Shown: positions 24,394-32,393 of the stretch, in pieces
Position numbering within the stretch: the first letter of the stretch is position 1
How the letters are laid out: each line of letters starts with the position of its first letter
Assembly: GCF_013607875.1 (NCBI RefSeq)
Contig: NZ_VDES01000001.1
Location: 310,001 to 374,000 of the forward strand
Length of the DNA: 64,000 nt
From: Blastomonas ursincola
GTDB taxonomy: Bacteria > Pseudomonadota > Alphaproteobacteria > Sphingomonadales > Sphingomonadaceae
Direction: 5' to 3'
Notes under the pieces: generated by a model
The model's database searches: none
Seen by the model: the letters and a program-made list of their open reading frames with translations, nothing else
What the model was told of the DNA's origin: nothing
Program-made: the position numbers and the translations under genes

Positions 24394-25107
24394 TTGGGAC
24401 GGAACAGCATTCTATATGGGGCGGCTTTGTTGCTTGTCCATTGCACCGCGGCCTGCACGCAGCCGTCGGACGAAACGACCAAGCCGCCGGTCGAAAAGGG
24501 CCAGGAAACTGGAGCCGAAAAGCCCGGTCGCAATCCGCTGAATGCCGACACCCGGCTGGTCATGGCCTTCGGCGACAGCCTCTATGCCGGCTATAATGTC
24601 AAGCAGGACGAAAGCTTCCCGGCGCAGCTCGAAAAGGCTCTCTCCGCCAAGGGTCTGAACGTCCAGGTGCACAATGCCGGGGTGTCGGGCGATACTACGG
24701 CAGCGGGCCTGCAGCGCCTCGCCTTCGCGCTCGACGGCCTGCCGCGCAAGCCCGATCTCGTCATCCTGGGCTTGGGCGGCAACGACATGCTGCGTGGGAT
24801 CAGCCCGGAGCAGACCCAGAGCAATCTGAAAGCGATGCTCGACGAGCTCAAGAAGCGCGATATCCCGGTTGTGCTCACCGGCATGATCGCCGCGCCCAAT
24901 CTGGGCCAGGATTATGCGAGCAAGTTCAACCCGATCTATCCCGCGCTGGCGAAGCAATATGGTGCGGGATTATATCCGTTTTTCCTCGATGGCGTGATCA
25001 CCGACAAGGCGTTGATGCTGCCCGATGGCATTCACCCCAATCCGAAGGGAATTGCCAAGGTGGTCAACGGGATAGACGATATGGTTGCGAGCAGGTTGCA
25101 GAGCTGA
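24394..25107 (+). CDS. tesA: GDSL-type esterase / acyl-CoA thioesterase I-like lipoprotein
   Basis: The 237-residue SGNH hydrolase has block I FGDSLYAGY, block II NAGVSGDTT, block III GLGGNDML and block V DGIHPNPKG. An N-terminal hydrophobic segment ends in LVHCTAAC, a possible lipobox, followed by a Thr/Lys/Glu-rich linker, so it is periplasmic or membrane-anchored. The start appears to be TTG 24394, with AAAGGG nine bases upstream; no ATG fits. It is divergent from ybbA, the same arrangement as tesA-ybbAP in gammaproteobacteria. Arylesterase or thioesterase activity is expected; the physiological substrate is unknown. Confidence 0.88.
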   Translation: MGRNSILYGAALLLVHCTAACTQPSDETTKPPVEKGQETGAEKPGRNPLNADTRLVMAFGDSLYAGYNVKQDESFPAQLEKALSAKGLNVQVHNAGVSGDTTAAGLQRLAFALDGLPRKPDLVILGLGGNDMLRGISPEQTQSNLKAMLDELKKRDIPVVLTGMIAAPNLGQDYASKFNPIYPALAKQYGAGLYPFFLDGVITDKALMLPDGIHPNPKGIAKVVNGIDDMVASRLQS

Positions 25108-25254
25108 GCCCGTCTTGGCGACAAAGACGTGACACCTCAGTTACGATAGCAAGTCATATCGTAAACCAAGTTCGACCATTTCGTCATCAAGACGCCATGG
25201 CGGCGTCATCGCGCGTCCCTAGCTGCGCCCCCGAACACCAACGGGGGTTGCGCC

Positions 25255-27927
25255 ATGATTCTGAAAACATCTGCCACCGCGCTGCTGCGCACATCGATCT
25301 CACTCATGGCCTTTGCCGTGGCAGCCACTGGCATGCCCGCCATGGCGCAGGAAACCACCGAGGACGATAAGGACGGCAATGGCGAGATCATCGTCCAGGG
25401 CGCGATCATCACCGCGCAGGGCGAATCGATCGCGCAGAAGCGCAATGCCGACAATCTGATCGACATCTCGGCCGCGGATTCGGTCGGCCGCTTCCCCGAC
25501 CAGAACAGCGCCGCCGCGCTCTCGCGCCTGCCCGCCGTCGCGGTGCAGCGCGACCAGGGCCAGGAACGCTATATCCAGGTGCGCGGCGCGCCCAATCGCT
25601 GGACCTCGGTCAGCATCGACGGCGTGCCGATGATCGGCGCGGACGAAGGTGGTCTCACGCGCGCCTATCGCTTCGACGCGGTGCCTGCGGTGATCCTGAG
25701 CGCGCTGGCGATCAACAAGTCGCTCACCCCCAATATCCAGGCCGAAGCGATCGTTGCCAATATCGACCTGCGCACCTTTTCGCCGCTCGAGGGCAAGACC
25801 GGTTTCCACGTCCAGGGCGATATCGGATATGGCTTCATGGAGCTCGGCGAAGGCGACCAGCGGCAAGGTTCGCTCCGCGTCTCGTACAGCGACGGCACGT
25901 TCGGCGTGGTCGCGGGCGCATCGCACTATCGCCGCGAGCAGGTGACGGACAATCGCGAGGTCGGCCTGTATGACGAGCCCAGCGGCCCCACCGATACCCA
26001 GTTCGGCCCGACCGAAATCGATATCCGCCAGTATCGCCTGGTGCGCGAGAATAACGGCCTGTTCGCCGCGTTCGAATATTCGCCGCAGGAAGGCCAGAAA
26101 CTCTACGCCAGGACCATCTATACCGAGTTCAAGGACGACGAGCAGCGCGACCAGTACGAGATCCGGCTCGACCGCGCACTGTCGGGCACGCGCAACCTTT
26201 CGGGCGGCGATCTGGTCCGCGTGCCGATCCGCGGCTCGTTCAACCTCGGCAACTATCGCACCCGCAACTTCATCAACACCATCGGCGGCGATTACGAGGA
26301 GAATGGCTGGAAGGTGAATTTCGCGGCGAACTATACCCGCACCGAAAACACCACCTATCTGCCCTTGGTCCAGGCGAGCACCGCCACCGCGACCTCGCCG
26401 TCGGTCACTTATGATTTCAGCCGCCCGAACCTGCCGATCGTTCAGCTTTTCCAGACCGTGCCCGGGGCAACGGCGGGCAGCTTCGTGCGCGGCCCGGCGC
26501 TGGCGAATTTCGACCAGACCACGCTGATCAACGCCAACACTTCGCCGGCACTCGTTATCCCGATCGTGCAGGACGTGTTTACCGACAGCTATACGGTGAA
26601 GCTCGATGTCGCCAAGGAGCTGGGCGATGTGACGCTCACCGGCGGCCTGCTCTATGCCGATCGCGACATTGGCGGCTTCATCTTCGCGACCTCGAACGCG
26701 GTGCTGCTTTCGCCCCAGGCGCTGGCAGGCACGGGGCTCAGCTTCAACCCCGCCAGCTATATCACCAACAAACCCTGGGACACCGGCTTTCCGCTTGGGC
26801 TCACGTTCAACTATGTAGACAACACGCGGATGCGCGCCGATCTCGACAATATCTTCGCGACTCTTCAGCGCCAGGGCCGATTCAACCCCGCCAACAACGT
26901 TCCTGCGGAAAACCGCTTTCAGCTGAACGAGAAGACGCTGACCGCCTATGGCATGGCCAAATGGGTGTTTGAAGGCGGCCAGGTCATTGCCGGTGCGCGC
27001 GTCGAACATTTCCGGTTGCAGAACCAGGGTCAGGCGCGGCTCGCCAACGGCACGCTGGTGCCGCTCTCGGCGCCGCAAGATTATACCGATATCTTCCCCA
27101 GCGTGAACGCGCGCTTCGATGTCACCGACAATCTCGTCTTCCGTATCGCGGGCCAGCGCGGGATCGCCCGCCCCAGCTTCGGCGAAATCCGCGTGGGCTC
27201 TGCGATCAACGACACCAACAGCCCGGGCACGATCAGCGGCGGCAACCCGACGCTGCGCCCCGAATACACGTGGGGCGTCGATGCGAGCCTCGAATATTAC
27301 ATCCCGGGCCAGGGCATCATTGCGGTTTCGGGCTTCCATCGCTGGGTCGACAACGTGCTGTTCTCGAACACGCAGATCGTCGGATCGGATACGTTCAACA
27401 GCAATGGCGTCGATCGCTCGCGCTATCTGCTGACCTCCAGCTTCAACGGCAATTCGGGCGAGCTCTATGGCGTCGAGTTCAACTATCAGCAGCAGTTCAC
27501 CTTCCTGCCCTCGCCGCTCGACGGCTTCGGCTTCCAGGGCAACCTGACGCTGATCGAAGGCAGTTTCGATACCGATCAGCGGCGCAATATCGGCTTCCCC
27601 GGAACCTCGGACACCATCGTCAACGCCTCGCTCTATTACGAGAAATACGGGCTTTCGGTGCGTGCCAGCTATCAGTGGCGCAGCGACTATCTGGAAACGC
27701 TGTCGATCGGCACCGGCGGCACCGTGACCGGCGACGAGTTCCGCGGCGGCTACACGAACGTCGATGTCGCGATCCGCTACGACATCACCCCCAACATCAG
27801 CCTGTTTGCCGATCTCAACAACTTGACCGACGCCAAATATACGGCCTTCCTTGGCAACAAGGGCCGCCCGACCGAGGTGGAACAGATCGGCAGGCGTTAC
27901 CTTGCCGGCATCCGCTTCGGCTTCTGA
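25255..27927 (+). CDS. TonB-dependent outer-membrane receptor
   Basis: The 890-residue protein has a signal peptide ending MPAMAQ. The plug domain contains VGRFPDQNSAAALSRLPAVAVQR, YIQVRG and SIDGVPM, typical of sphingomonad TonB receptors. The beta-barrel ends in the aromatic C terminus RRYLAGIRFGF. No clear TonB box sequence could be fixed. It is followed after 13 bases by a gene for an exported tyrosine phosphatase, so the pair may take up and process a phosphorylated ligand; this is inference. No FecR or sigma factor gene is adjacent. Confidence 0.92.
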   Translation: MILKTSATALLRTSISLMAFAVAATGMPAMAQETTEDDKDGNGEIIVQGAIITAQGESIAQKRNADNLIDISAADSVGRFPDQNSAAALSRLPAVAVQRDQGQERYIQVRGAPNRWTSVSIDGVPMIGADEGGLTRAYRFDAVPAVILSALAINKSLTPNIQAEAIVANIDLRTFSPLEGKTGFHVQGDIGYGFMELGEGDQRQGSLRVSYSDGTFGVVAGASHYRREQVTDNREVGLYDEPSGPTDTQFGPTEIDIRQYRLVRENNGLFAAFEYSPQEGQKLYARTIYTEFKDDEQRDQYEIRLDRALSGTRNLSGGDLVRVPIRGSFNLGNYRTRNFINTIGGDYEENGWKVNFAANYTRTENTTYLPLVQASTATATSPSVTYDFSRPNLPIVQLFQTVPGATAGSFVRGPALANFDQTTLINANTSPALVIPIVQDVFTDSYTVKLDVAKELGDVTLTGGLLYADRDIGGFIFATSNAVLLSPQALAGTGLSFNPASYITNKPWDTGFPLGLTFNYVDNTRMRADLDNIFATLQRQGRFNPANNVPAENRFQLNEKTLTAYGMAKWVFEGGQVIAGARVEHFRLQNQGQARLANGTLVPLSAPQDYTDIFPSVNARFDVTDNLVFRIAGQRGIARPSFGEIRVGSAINDTNSPGTISGGNPTLRPEYTWGVDASLEYYIPGQGIIAVSGFHRWVDNVLFSNTQIVGSDTFNSNGVDRSRYLLTSSFNGNSGELYGVEFNYQQQFTFLPSPLDGFGFQGNLTLIEGSFDTDQRRNIGFPGTSDTIVNASLYYEKYGLSVRASYQWRSDYLETLSIGTGGTVTGDEFRGGYTNVDVAIRYDITPNISLFADLNNLTDAKYTAFLGNKGRPTEVEQIGRRYLAGIRFGF

Positions 27928-27940
27928 CAGGAGAGACTGT

Positions 27941-28987
27941 ATGCGCCTCAAGACCGCTTTCGCCCTCGCGCTGTTCGCCAGCGCCGCGCCTGCCCTCGCC
28001 ATCGATAGCGTGACAGTCAGCCGCATCGATGCCGACACGGTCAAGGTGAGCTGGAAGGACAGCGATCCGGTCGACATCATCGTCACCGACACGCCGGTCG
28101 CCGCTGGCGCTGCCGTTCCGCTGGTCAAGGCCAGTCGCAAGGGCGAGGCGGTCGTCGCGATGCCCGCATCCAAGCGCCAGTTCCTGGTGCTGCGCGATGG
28201 TGGCGATGCCTCGCTCACGCTGACCGCCGAGCGCGAGCTGCCGCTGGCCAGGGGATCGAACTTCCGCGATCTGGGCGGCTACAAGGCTGCGGGCGGCAAG
28301 ACCGTGCGCTGGGGCAAGATCTTCCGCTCGGGCGCGCTGCCGCTGCTCACCGATCAGGACTATGCGCTGCTCGGCGGGCTGAATATCGGCACCATCGTCG
28401 ACCTGCGCTCGCTCGAGGAACGCGAAGTTGCCGCGACCCAGCTCGACGACCGAACCGGCGCGCTGTTTGTCTCCAACGATTATTCGCTGAAACCCCTAAT
28501 GGCGAACATGGGCAGCATGAAGGGCGAATATGTCTATACCGGCATGGAAAAGCTGCTCGCCCCGCAATATCGCTCCTTGTTCAAGCGGCTGCTCGCCGAT
28601 GACGGCGCGGTGATGTACCACTGTTCCGCCGGGCAGGACCGCACCGGCATCGCCTCGGCGCTGATCCTGAGCGCGCTCGGCGTCGACCGCGAGACGATCC
28701 TGGCGGACTATCACCTCTCCACCCAGCTGCGCCGCCCGCAGAACGAGATGCCGCCGCTCGATCCGGCCGATTATCCGACCAACCCGATCGTGCAATATTA
28801 TGCCGCCGCCGCGAAAAAGCCGGGCGGGGTCAAGGCCGAGCCGCTCTACTCCGCCTCGGGCAAGTCGCACCTGGCGCAGTTCTTCGAGGTGCTCGACCGC
28901 GATTATGGCGGCGTCGAGGGCTATCTGGCGACGATCGGCGTCACGAAAGTCGATATCGCGCGGCTGCAGGGGCTCTATCTGGAGTAA
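27941..28987 (+). CDS. Exported tyrosine-phosphatase-like protein (Tyr_phosphatase3)
   Basis: The 348-residue protein has a signal peptide (MRLKTAFALALFASAAPALA), then a beta-rich segment. The phosphatase domain contains NFRDLGGYKAAGGKTVRWGKIFRSG (loosely) and the P-loop HCSAGQDRTG with Cys228 and Arg234. The N-terminal NFRDLGG...FRSG and the CxxGxDRTG signature define the bacterial Tyr_phosphatase3 family, which includes protein and phosphoinositide phosphatases. AGGAGAG precedes the ATG. It forms a two-gene operon with the TonB receptor, suggesting dephosphorylation of a periplasmic ligand. Whether the target is an organic phosphate or a phosphoprotein is open. Confidence 0.88.
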   Translation: MRLKTAFALALFASAAPALAIDSVTVSRIDADTVKVSWKDSDPVDIIVTDTPVAAGAAVPLVKASRKGEAVVAMPASKRQFLVLRDGGDASLTLTAERELPLARGSNFRDLGGYKAAGGKTVRWGKIFRSGALPLLTDQDYALLGGLNIGTIVDLRSLEEREVAATQLDDRTGALFVSNDYSLKPLMANMGSMKGEYVYTGMEKLLAPQYRSLFKRLLADDGAVMYHCSAGQDRTGIASALILSALGVDRETILADYHLSTQLRRPQNEMPPLDPADYPTNPIVQYYAAAAKKPGGVKAEPLYSASGKSHLAQFFEVLDRDYGGVEGYLATIGVTKVDIARLQGLYLE

Positions 28988-29007
28988 CGCACCGGCATTC
29001 CACCCTC

Positions 29008-29090
29008 CGTCACCCCCGCGAAGGCGGGGGTCCCGCTTAGACCGCCAAGCGCCCGAAAAAGCCGGATTCCCGCGTTCGCGGGAATGACGG
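29008..29090. repeat. Inner-arm palindrome pair (B-B')
   Basis: The left arm CGTCACCCCCGCGAAGGCGG continues to CCCGCTT. The right arm GATTCCCGCGTTCGCGGGAA ends in TGACGG. It fills the gap between the convergent phosphatase and stress-protein genes, where it could act as a bidirectional transcript end. Confidence 0.8.
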
Positions 29091-29107
29091 GAGATCAGCC
29101 AGACCGA

Positions 29108-29947
29108 TCACCTGAACAGCAGCACCGATGTCTGCCCCGCGCGGATCATCTGTGTCGTCGTGCTGCCGACCAGCATGTTGCGCAACGGGCTGTGGCCGTA
29201 TGCCCCCATGACCAGAAGATCGATGCCCCGCTCGCGGATGACCTGCGGCAGCACCGCATCGGGATTGCCCTCGCGCTGCACCGCCTTGACGCCCGCGCGT
29301 CCGGTGAACTGGGTCTGCGCCCAGTCGATATGCGCGGCGTTGCTGTCGGTATAGCCACCGACCAGCACGATATCGATATCGAGCCCCCCGAACAGCATCG
29401 ACGTCGAGGCATATTCGAGCGCCTTCCGGCTCGAGGGTCCGCCATCGAACGCGATGGCGATGCGCTGCGGCGCCTTGAACACGCGGGTGGCGACCAGCAC
29501 CGGCTTGCGGCTCTGGCGGATGACGCGCTCGACCTTGCTGCCCAGATGTCCCTTGGCGAAATCCGCTTGCGCGCCGCGCTTGCCGATGATGGTCATGTCG
29601 CTGAAGGCCTCGCGCTCGGCTATCGTCTCGACAATCCCGCCTTCGCGCAAGCTGAGCTCGACATCGGTGACCCCGCCCGCGCGCAACTGGTCCACGGCGG
29701 CCTCCAGCAGCAAATGCCCCTGGCGCTCGGCGAGCCGCCCCTCCGCCGCCTTCAGCGCCATTACCTCGTCGAGCAGACCCGGCTTCGTCGCCAGCCCTGC
29801 CCCATCGAGCTCGGCGCGCGCATCATTGCGCTGGATGACGTGGAGCAATTCCACCGACGCGCCCAGCCGCTGCGCCGCCCAGGCGGCGTGCTCGCACACG
29901 GTCTGCGAATAATGCGAAACGTCGAGGCAGGCCAGAAGCCGCTGCAT
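29108..29947 (-). CDS. Universal stress protein, tandem Usp domains
   Basis: The 279-residue protein contains two Usp domains. The first is MQRLLACLDVSHYSQTVCEHAAWAA; the second begins QRIAIAFDGGPSSRKALEYAS and ends with the ATP-binding-like GAYGHSPLRNMLVGSTTTQMIR. Tandem Usp proteins are typical of cytoplasmic stress responders. It lies 62 bases downstream of kynU on the same strand and may be co-transcribed. No general-stress promoter was found in that short gap. Confidence 0.9.
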   Translation of the reverse strand: MQRLLACLDVSHYSQTVCEHAAWAAQRLGASVELLHVIQRNDARAELDGAGLATKPGLLDEVMALKAAEGRLAERQGHLLLEAAVDQLRAGGVTDVELSLREGGIVETIAEREAFSDMTIIGKRGAQADFAKGHLGSKVERVIRQSRKPVLVATRVFKAPQRIAIAFDGGPSSRKALEYASTSMLFGGLDIDIVLVGGYTDSNAAHIDWAQTQFTGRAGVKAVQREGNPDAVLPQVIRERGIDLLVMGAYGHSPLRNMLVGSTTTQMIRAGQTSVLLFR

Positions 29948-30009
29948 GTCTCTCTCCTGTCTGTTTCCGGCCGTTACCGGTCAACGTGCTGGCGCGCGCC
30001 AGGATGCGA

Positions 30010-31245
30010 TCAGGTCACGCGGGTCGGCGCACTATATTCGCTGCGCTGCCAGCGCCCCTCACCCATGATGGTGGCAAGCCGATCCACGGCATGCCAGATA
30101 TCGGCAAAGCCGAGATAGAGCGGCGTCAGGCCCAGCCGCAGCACATCCGGCGCGCGAAAATCGCCGATCACGCCCGCATCGATCAGCGCGCGGTTGATCG
30201 GCCAGGCGTTGGGGTGCGCAAAGCTCGCATGGCTTCCGCGCAGATCGGCACGCGCCGGGGTGATCGGCTGAAGTTCGGGGCAGCGCGTCGCCATCAGCTG
30301 ACCCAGAAAATCGAACAGCGCCTGCGATTTGGTCCACAGCGCGTCGCGATCCGCCTCGAGCATGAGGTCGACCCCCGCTTCCAGCGCCAGCAGCGAAAGC
30401 ATCGGCGGCGTACCCGCGAGGAAACGCTCGATCCCCGGCGCGGGGGCATAATCGTCGGTCATCGCGAACGGCGCGGCATGGCCCATCCAGCCCTGGATGG
30501 GCGAGCCGAGAAACTCGAGCGCCTCGGCCGCGACATACAGGAAAGCGGGCGCGCCGGGACCCCCATTGAGATATTTATAGCCGCACCCCACGGCAAAGCG
30601 CGCAGCATCGGCCGCAAGGTTCAGCGGCACCGCCCCGGTGCTGTGCGACAGGTCCCAGATCAGCGGGACTCCATGCGCATCGGCAAGGGCCTGGATCGCG
30701 GCCATGTCGAAGCGCTCGCCGGTCTTGTAATGCACATGCGTCAGCACGATCAGCGCGACATCCGGCCCGATCCGATCGGCGATCGCCTCGCGCGAGCAGG
30801 CATCGAGCACCAAGCTATGCTGCGCAGCAATTCCCGCAGCAACATGCAGATCGGTCGGGAAGTTTCCGCTCTCGGTGAGGATCGTCCGGCCCTGCCCGGG
30901 CCGCGCCGCGAGGATCGCCCCCATCAGCTTGTAGAGGTTCACCGTCACCGAATCGCAGGCGATCACCTCGCCCGGCGCCGCGCCAATCAGCGCCGCGATC
31001 TTGTCGCCGATCCTGCGCGGCGCGCCGATCCAGTCGGCATCGTTCCAGCTGCGGATCAGCCCCTCTCCCCATTGCCGATCTACCGCATCGTGCATCAGCG
31101 CGCGCGTTGCCACCGGCAGCGCGCCGAGCGAATTGCCGTCGAGATAGATCACGCCTTCAGGCAGCGTGAAGCGATCGCGCCAACCGGCCAAGGGATCGGC
31201 GGCGTCGCGGGCTTCGGCCTCGGCGAGCGAAGGGAAATCGGTCAT
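30010..31245 (-). CDS. kynU: Kynureninase
   Basis: The 411-residue PLP enzyme of fold type I contains IYLDGNSLGALP, SWNDADWIGAPRRIG, LTHVHYKTGERFDM, WDLSHSTGAVPL and the Schiff-base lysine in GCGYKYLNGGPG (Lys224). These are kynureninase signatures. It cleaves kynurenine or 3-hydroxykynurenine to (hydroxy)anthranilate and alanine. The gene directly upstream (2 bases apart) encodes a formamidase-like hydrolase, which would supply kynurenine. No tryptophan 2,3-dioxygenase gene is in the window. Confidence 0.95.
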   Translation of the reverse strand: MTDFPSLAEAEARDAADPLAGWRDRFTLPEGVIYLDGNSLGALPVATRALMHDAVDRQWGEGLIRSWNDADWIGAPRRIGDKIAALIGAAPGEVIACDSVTVNLYKLMGAILAARPGQGRTILTESGNFPTDLHVAAGIAAQHSLVLDACSREAIADRIGPDVALIVLTHVHYKTGERFDMAAIQALADAHGVPLIWDLSHSTGAVPLNLAADAARFAVGCGYKYLNGGPGAPAFLYVAAEALEFLGSPIQGWMGHAAPFAMTDDYAPAPGIERFLAGTPPMLSLLALEAGVDLMLEADRDALWTKSQALFDFLGQLMATRCPELQPITPARADLRGSHASFAHPNAWPINRALIDAGVIGDFRAPDVLRLGLTPLYLGFADIWHAVDRLATIMGEGRWQRSEYSAPTRVT

Positions 31246-31247
31246 GG

Positions 31248-32156
31248 TCAGCGCCCCAGCAATTGCTTGATCCGTGCCTTTTGCGCAGCCCAGCTGCGGC
31301 TGGTCGGCGCGATCAGCTCGACATGGCCCTCGGGCCCGTGAACGTGGTTTTCGACCCCGATGCCGCGCTTCTTCATGTCTGCGGCATAGGTCTCGGCATA
31401 GTCAGGCGGTGCGATCCGGTCCTTGTCGGTGTGGAACTGGATTTGCTGCGCCTTGCTCACTGGCATTTCGGGCGGCGAGGTCAGCGCGAACCTGTCGCCT
31501 GCCATCTTCGTCGGCGCATCGGTGCCGCAGGCATGGCCGGTGCGCTGCATCGCGGCGCGCAGATCGGCAATGCCCGCCTGGCTGATCGCGGTATCGATCC
31601 GCAGCGGGGCGGCCCCACGAAGCGGCTCGCCCTCGGGCAGCGCCTGGCGGGCGGCCAGCCACAAGGCGAGATGCCCACCCGCCGAATGGCCAATGGCGAT
31701 GGTGTGCGCGAGGTCGAGGTTGAGCGCCTTGGCCTGCGCGCCCAGCAGGTCCGCCGCCGCGCCGACATCCAGATATGTGCCGGGATAGCCGCCGCCGCGA
31801 TCGACACCGCGATATTCGATGTTCCACACGGCAATGCCATGCTTGCGCAGATCGTCGGCGATATAGTTCATGATGTCGCGCGTCGCGATCTCGGTCTGCC
31901 AGCAGCCGCCATGGATCATCACCACGACCGGATGCGGCCCCTTCCCCTCGGGCAGCCACAGATCGACCAGCTGCAGCGGGTCCTTGCCATAGGCGATGGT
32001 GCGGTCCGGCGCGGGCCGAGGCTGATCGAGCAGCTCGGGCCATTGCATGATCGGCGTGTCGGCGCTCAGCATGGCCGACACCTGCGAGCCGACGGCCAGC
32101 GACAGGCCGAGCGCGGCCAGACCGAGCGCCGCTCCGCTCCATTTGATCGTCCGCAC
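31248..32156 (-). CDS. Exported alpha/beta hydrolase, kynurenine-formamidase-like
   Basis: The 302-residue protein has an N-terminal hydrophobic segment (about 8-28), so it is exported or anchored. The oxyanion motif is HGGCW (82-86) and the nucleophile elbow is GHSAGGH with Ser158; a C-terminal His lies in GPEGHVEL. The HGGxW pattern is shared by formamidases of the KFA/esterase type and by general carboxylesterases. It lies two bases from kynU, which suggests N-formylkynurenine hydrolysis. However, the membrane signal is unusual for a formamidase, so an esterase with another target remains possible. Confidence 0.78.
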   Translation of the reverse strand: MRTIKWSGAALGLAALGLSLAVGSQVSAMLSADTPIMQWPELLDQPRPAPDRTIAYGKDPLQLVDLWLPEGKGPHPVVVMIHGGCWQTEIATRDIMNYIADDLRKHGIAVWNIEYRGVDRGGGYPGTYLDVGAAADLLGAQAKALNLDLAHTIAIGHSAGGHLALWLAARQALPEGEPLRGAAPLRIDTAISQAGIADLRAAMQRTGHACGTDAPTKMAGDRFALTSPPEMPVSKAQQIQFHTDKDRIAPPDYAETYAADMKKRGIGVENHVHGPEGHVELIAPTSRSWAAQKARIKQLLGR

Positions 32157-32196
32157 AATGTGGTTCCTCCCCGATTGATTCCGTCCACAACCACCT

Positions 32197-32367
32197 CCGC
32201 TCAGCCTGAGCTTGTCGAAGGCCCCGCGTAACCCCTTCGCAAAAAGTCCCTTTCAGGCCAAGACTGGACACGGTCCGTGCCTTCTGGATTGCAGCGTTGT
32301 CTGGTGCAAGATGCAGCTTGGGGCCGCAATCAAAGCGCGTAGCCTTCGACAGGCTCAGACTGAGCGG
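32197..32367. repeat. Outer-arm palindromes (A and A') without inner arms
   Basis: A at 32197-32223 and its inverse at 32342-32367 bracket about 118 bases that lack the inner B arms. The overall length is close to that of the composite units at 1309 and 4601, so the core has either diverged or been replaced. Confidence 0.7.
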
Positions 32368-32393
32368 CGGTGTCCAGGGATAATTCGCAACCC

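Noticed and set aside
25300-28218. 972-codon open frame on the minus strand opposite the TonB receptor and phosphatase
   Set aside because: It is fully antisense to two well-supported genes and rich in Arg, Ala, Asp and His without domains. Such frames arise from high GC at third positions.
29008-29090. CRISPR array suggested by recurrent CGCGAAGGCGGG-type repeats
   Set aside because: The copies are inverted pairs scattered over the window, without regular spacing, spacers or cas genes.
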